Origin: CAVORB01 sp963698495
Lineage (GTDB): Bacteria; Pseudomonadota; Gammaproteobacteria; Chromatiales; Chromatiaceae
NCBI GenBank assembly: GCA_963698495.1
Contig: CAVORB010000023.1
Coordinates: 62,001 to 126,000, forward strand
DNA: 64,000 bases
Direction of reading: 5' to 3'
The notes beneath the pieces were generated by a model. It was not told the DNA's origin and searched no databases. It saw nothing but the letters and a program-made list of their open reading frames with translations. The position numbers were made by a program, and so were the translations under genes. Numbering within the stretch: the first letter of the stretch is position 1; each line of letters opens with the position of its first letter. Shown here one piece after another: positions 61,633 to 64,000 of this stretch.

Positions 61633-61803
61633 AACAGCCTCTCCCCTGACTTGTGTTCCAATGCAAGTATAAGTGGCGGCGGCGATTCTCGCGGACGCTC
61701 GATGCGCGCCCACCGGCGGCTTGTTGCGGCGCAGCAATTTCTGTAGCATGCGGGCGTTCCGTCGTCGGATGGGACCGGAAGGACAAAGCCAAGAGGTCTC
61801 TGC

Positions 61804-63222
<1,419 letters not shown>

Positions 63223-63314
63223 TCCAGGCCCGGAGCCATGCCGCCCCCCGATCCCCGCCACGGGCTGATCCGATAAGCGTTTCCTTGGCGCGCCTGAACG
63301 AGAGACACACGAAT

Positions 63315-64000
63315 ATGCCAAAGGTCCAAGTCACCGACGTCATCCTCCGCGACGCACACCAGTCGCTGCTCGCCACCCGCATGCGGCTGGAGGACATGCT
63401 CCCCATCTGCCCCAAGCTCGACGCCATCGGCTACTGGTCGCTGGAGTGCTGGGGCGGCGCGACCTTCGACGCCTGTGTGCGATTTCTCAAGGAAGACCCG
63501 TGGGAGCGTCTGCGGGCACTCCGCGCCGCCCTGCCCAACACCCGGCTGCAGATGCTGCTGCGCGGCCAGAACCTGCTCGGCTACCGGCACTACTCCGACG
63601 ACGTGGTGCGGGCCTTCGTGCAGAAGTCCGCGGACAACGGCATGGACGTGTTCCGCATCTTCGACGCCCTGAACGACCTGCGTAACCTCACGACCGCGGT
63701 CGAGGCCACCAAGGCGGCGGGCAAGCACGCCCAGGGCACCATCTGCTACACCGTGAGCCCGGTGCACACCACCGAGGGCTTCGTCGCCATGGGCAAGGCC
63801 CTGCAGGACATGGGCTGCGACTCCATCGCCATCAAGGACATGGCCGGGCTGCTCACCCCCTATGCGACCGCCGAGCTGGTGAAGGCGCTCAAGGATGCCG
63901 TGGACCTGCCCCTGCACCTGCACTCCCACGCCACGGCGGGGCTGTCGGACATGTGCCACCTCAAGGCCATCGAGAGCGGCTGCGAGCACATCGACACCGC
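63315..64000 (+). CDS. Pyruvate/oxaloacetate carboxyltransferase subunit B (cut by window end)
   Basis: The first 228 residues are present. The start MPKVQVTDVILRDAHQSLLA has the LRDAHQS motif, followed by YWSLECWGGATFDACVRFL, MLLRGQNLLGYRHYSDDVV, DVFRIFDALNDLRN and KDMAGLLTPYATAEL, with HLHSHATAGLSD containing metal ligands. This is the carboxyltransferase domain of OadA/PycB. The biotinyl domain would lie beyond the window. With the preceding biotin carboxylase it would make oxaloacetate from pyruvate (or a Na+-linked decarboxylase if partner genes follow). Confidence 0.92.
   Translation, partial: MPKVQVTDVILRDAHQSLLATRMRLEDMLPICPKLDAIGYWSLECWGGATFDACVRFLKEDPWERLRALRAALPNTRLQMLLRGQNLLGYRHYSDDVVRAFVQKSADNGMDVFRIFDALNDLRNLTTAVEATKAAGKHAQGTICYTVSPVHTTEGFVAMGKALQDMGCDSIAIKDMAGLLTPYATAELVKALKDAVDLPLHLHSHATAGLSDMCHLKAIESGCEHIDT

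Overview
The window is about 64 kb of GC-rich DNA from a sulfur-oxidising gammaproteobacterium. The best guess is the order Chromatiales, because the dsr genes have the same order as in Allochromatium vinosum. No photosynthesis genes, rRNA, tRNA or CRISPR arrays were seen, so genus and lifestyle cannot be fixed from this window.

The core (20490-34833, minus strand) is a full oxidative (reverse) dissimilatory sulfite reductase operon, dsrABEFHCMKLJOPNRS. It delivers sulfur from the DsrE-DsrC relay to the siroheme enzyme DsrAB in the cytoplasm. DsrL is the cytoplasmic electron-transfer flavoprotein. DsrMKJOP connects the cytoplasm to the membrane and periplasm, DsrN modifies siroheme, and DsrR and DsrS are accessory. 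dsrS is interrupted by a single-base frameshift. Strong hairpins sit between dsrA/dsrB, dsrB/dsrE, dsrC/dsrM and dsrP/dsrN.

Divergent from dsrA (35227-38541) is a plus-strand group: a TauD-family dioxygenase, two unknown proteins, an orphan CRISPR Cas6/Cmx6-family protein with no array or effector genes nearby, and a DsrC paralogue without any cysteine (RspA type), closed by a good intrinsic terminator. This is the most unusual part of the window.

Left flank (1-20474): a truncated histidine kinase, degraded genes and a transposase remnant, a CBS protein, a frameshifted sirtuin, a TAXI-type TRAP transporter with a universal stress protein, a TauE/SafE permease flanked by copies of a dispersed repeat, a pair of methionine-rich single-pass membrane proteins (one frameshifted), LrgAB, a methyltransferase, a polysaccharide flippase, pepN, grxC and hslR.

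Right flank (38626-64000): a PiuC-type hydroxylase, two conserved unknowns, an SLC13 permease, a bacterial Kunitz-domain lipoprotein, a cupin, a 5-kb NRPS/PKS-like synthetase (adenylation-KR-carrier-thioesterase), and a catabolic cluster of amidase, DctPQM TRAP transporter and 2-hydroxyacid dehydrogenase. It continues with a DUF2061 protein, a coiled-coil protein under a CRP-like site, a metallophosphoesterase with a disrupted 5' end, an RND/MMPL exporter, a second universal stress protein and a two-subunit pyruvate/oxaloacetate carboxylase cut by the window end.

Several otherwise good genes carry +1 frameshifts (near 2990, 10153 and 20835). These may be sequencing errors and should be checked before the genes are called dead.
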